60,000 bases of DNA from Nematostella vectensis. Taxonomy: Eukaryota > Cnidaria > Anthozoa > Actiniaria > Edwardsiidae. Shown one piece after another: positions 59,931 to 60,000 of this stretch (position 1 is the stretch's first letter; the number at the start of each line of letters is the position of its first letter). Both the position numbers and the translations under genes were made by a program. Below the pieces are notes generated by a model. It was not told the origin of the DNA, ran no database searches, and was given only the letters and a program-made list of their open reading frames with translations. Where the stretch lies: the NCBI RefSeq assembly GCF_932526225.1, contig NC_064041.1:10834813-10894812 (forward strand). Reading direction: 5' to 3'.

Positions 59931-60000
59931 TACCACAGGAATATGTTAACCACTACAGCTGTGAGTACTCCCTCCCCCATGCCCAACCACGCCTCTACTC
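59931..60000 (+). repeat. Intronic copy of the 3' edge of exon 59842
   Basis: TACCACAGGAATATGTTAAC then CACTACAGCTGTGAGTAC here matches 59813-59850, including the donor and the following CCCTCCCC.ATGCCC.ACCACGCC, at an offset of 118 bp. It has an AG before GAATATG and could look like a small exon, but joining it to the exon end (phase 1, T + GA) gives TGA. The copy runs into the window edge. Confidence 0.85.

Overview
Metazoan nuclear DNA: interrupted genes with GT-AG introns, AT-rich intergenic and intronic DNA, much satellite DNA and several short inverted-repeat transposons. Nothing bacterial, viral or organellar was seen. The LIM-homeodomain protein is clearly of the Lhx2/Lhx9/apterous class but has a much shorter linker and C-terminus than the vertebrate proteins. 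Together with compact introns and a lineage-specific cadherin receptor this suggests a non-bilaterian or early-branching invertebrate; an anthozoan cnidarian is my best guess, not something shown here.

Layout: 1-320 holds a 60-64 bp minisatellite. 1430-3265 holds a 41 bp satellite of about 45 copies, followed by a 16 bp repeat. 3520-13110 has no recognisable gene. A 45 bp repeat (13115-13690) and a fold-back element (14052-14188) precede the Lhx2/9 gene on the + strand, which has three coding exons (14289-14500, 18154-18449, 21971-22302) and a poly(A) signal near 22579. About 24717-30425 is a 23 bp pyrimidine-rich satellite of roughly 245 copies with a 1242 bp higher-order duplication. 30430-37000 is intergenic, with CAT/CAC and GAT/GGT microsatellites, a 67 bp minisatellite and a two-copy E-box repeat.

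The second gene, also + strand, encodes a large secreted or membrane receptor and runs off the right edge. Nine coding exons (51676-59842) join in one open frame of about 907 residues: signal peptide, a cysteine-rich MANSC-like domain on its own symmetric phase 1-1 exon, seven cadherin repeats, and the start of a fibronectin-III-like membrane-proximal domain. A candidate promoter and upstream first exon lie at about 37040-37353; its donor phase joins in frame to the signal-peptide exon 14.3 kb downstream. Several introns of this gene contain tandem copies of the neighbouring exon edges, including splice sites.

Transposon-like elements were recognised from inverted ends: 14531-14754, 45365-45590 and 51949-52171 (one family, present in an intron of both genes), 14844-15002 (5 bp target duplication), 39785-40985 (long inverted repeats), 46088-46497 and 56458-56724. 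No tRNA, rRNA or CRISPR array was found. The two genes show no operon-like or pathway link; they are a developmental transcription factor and an adhesion-type receptor that happen to be neighbours.
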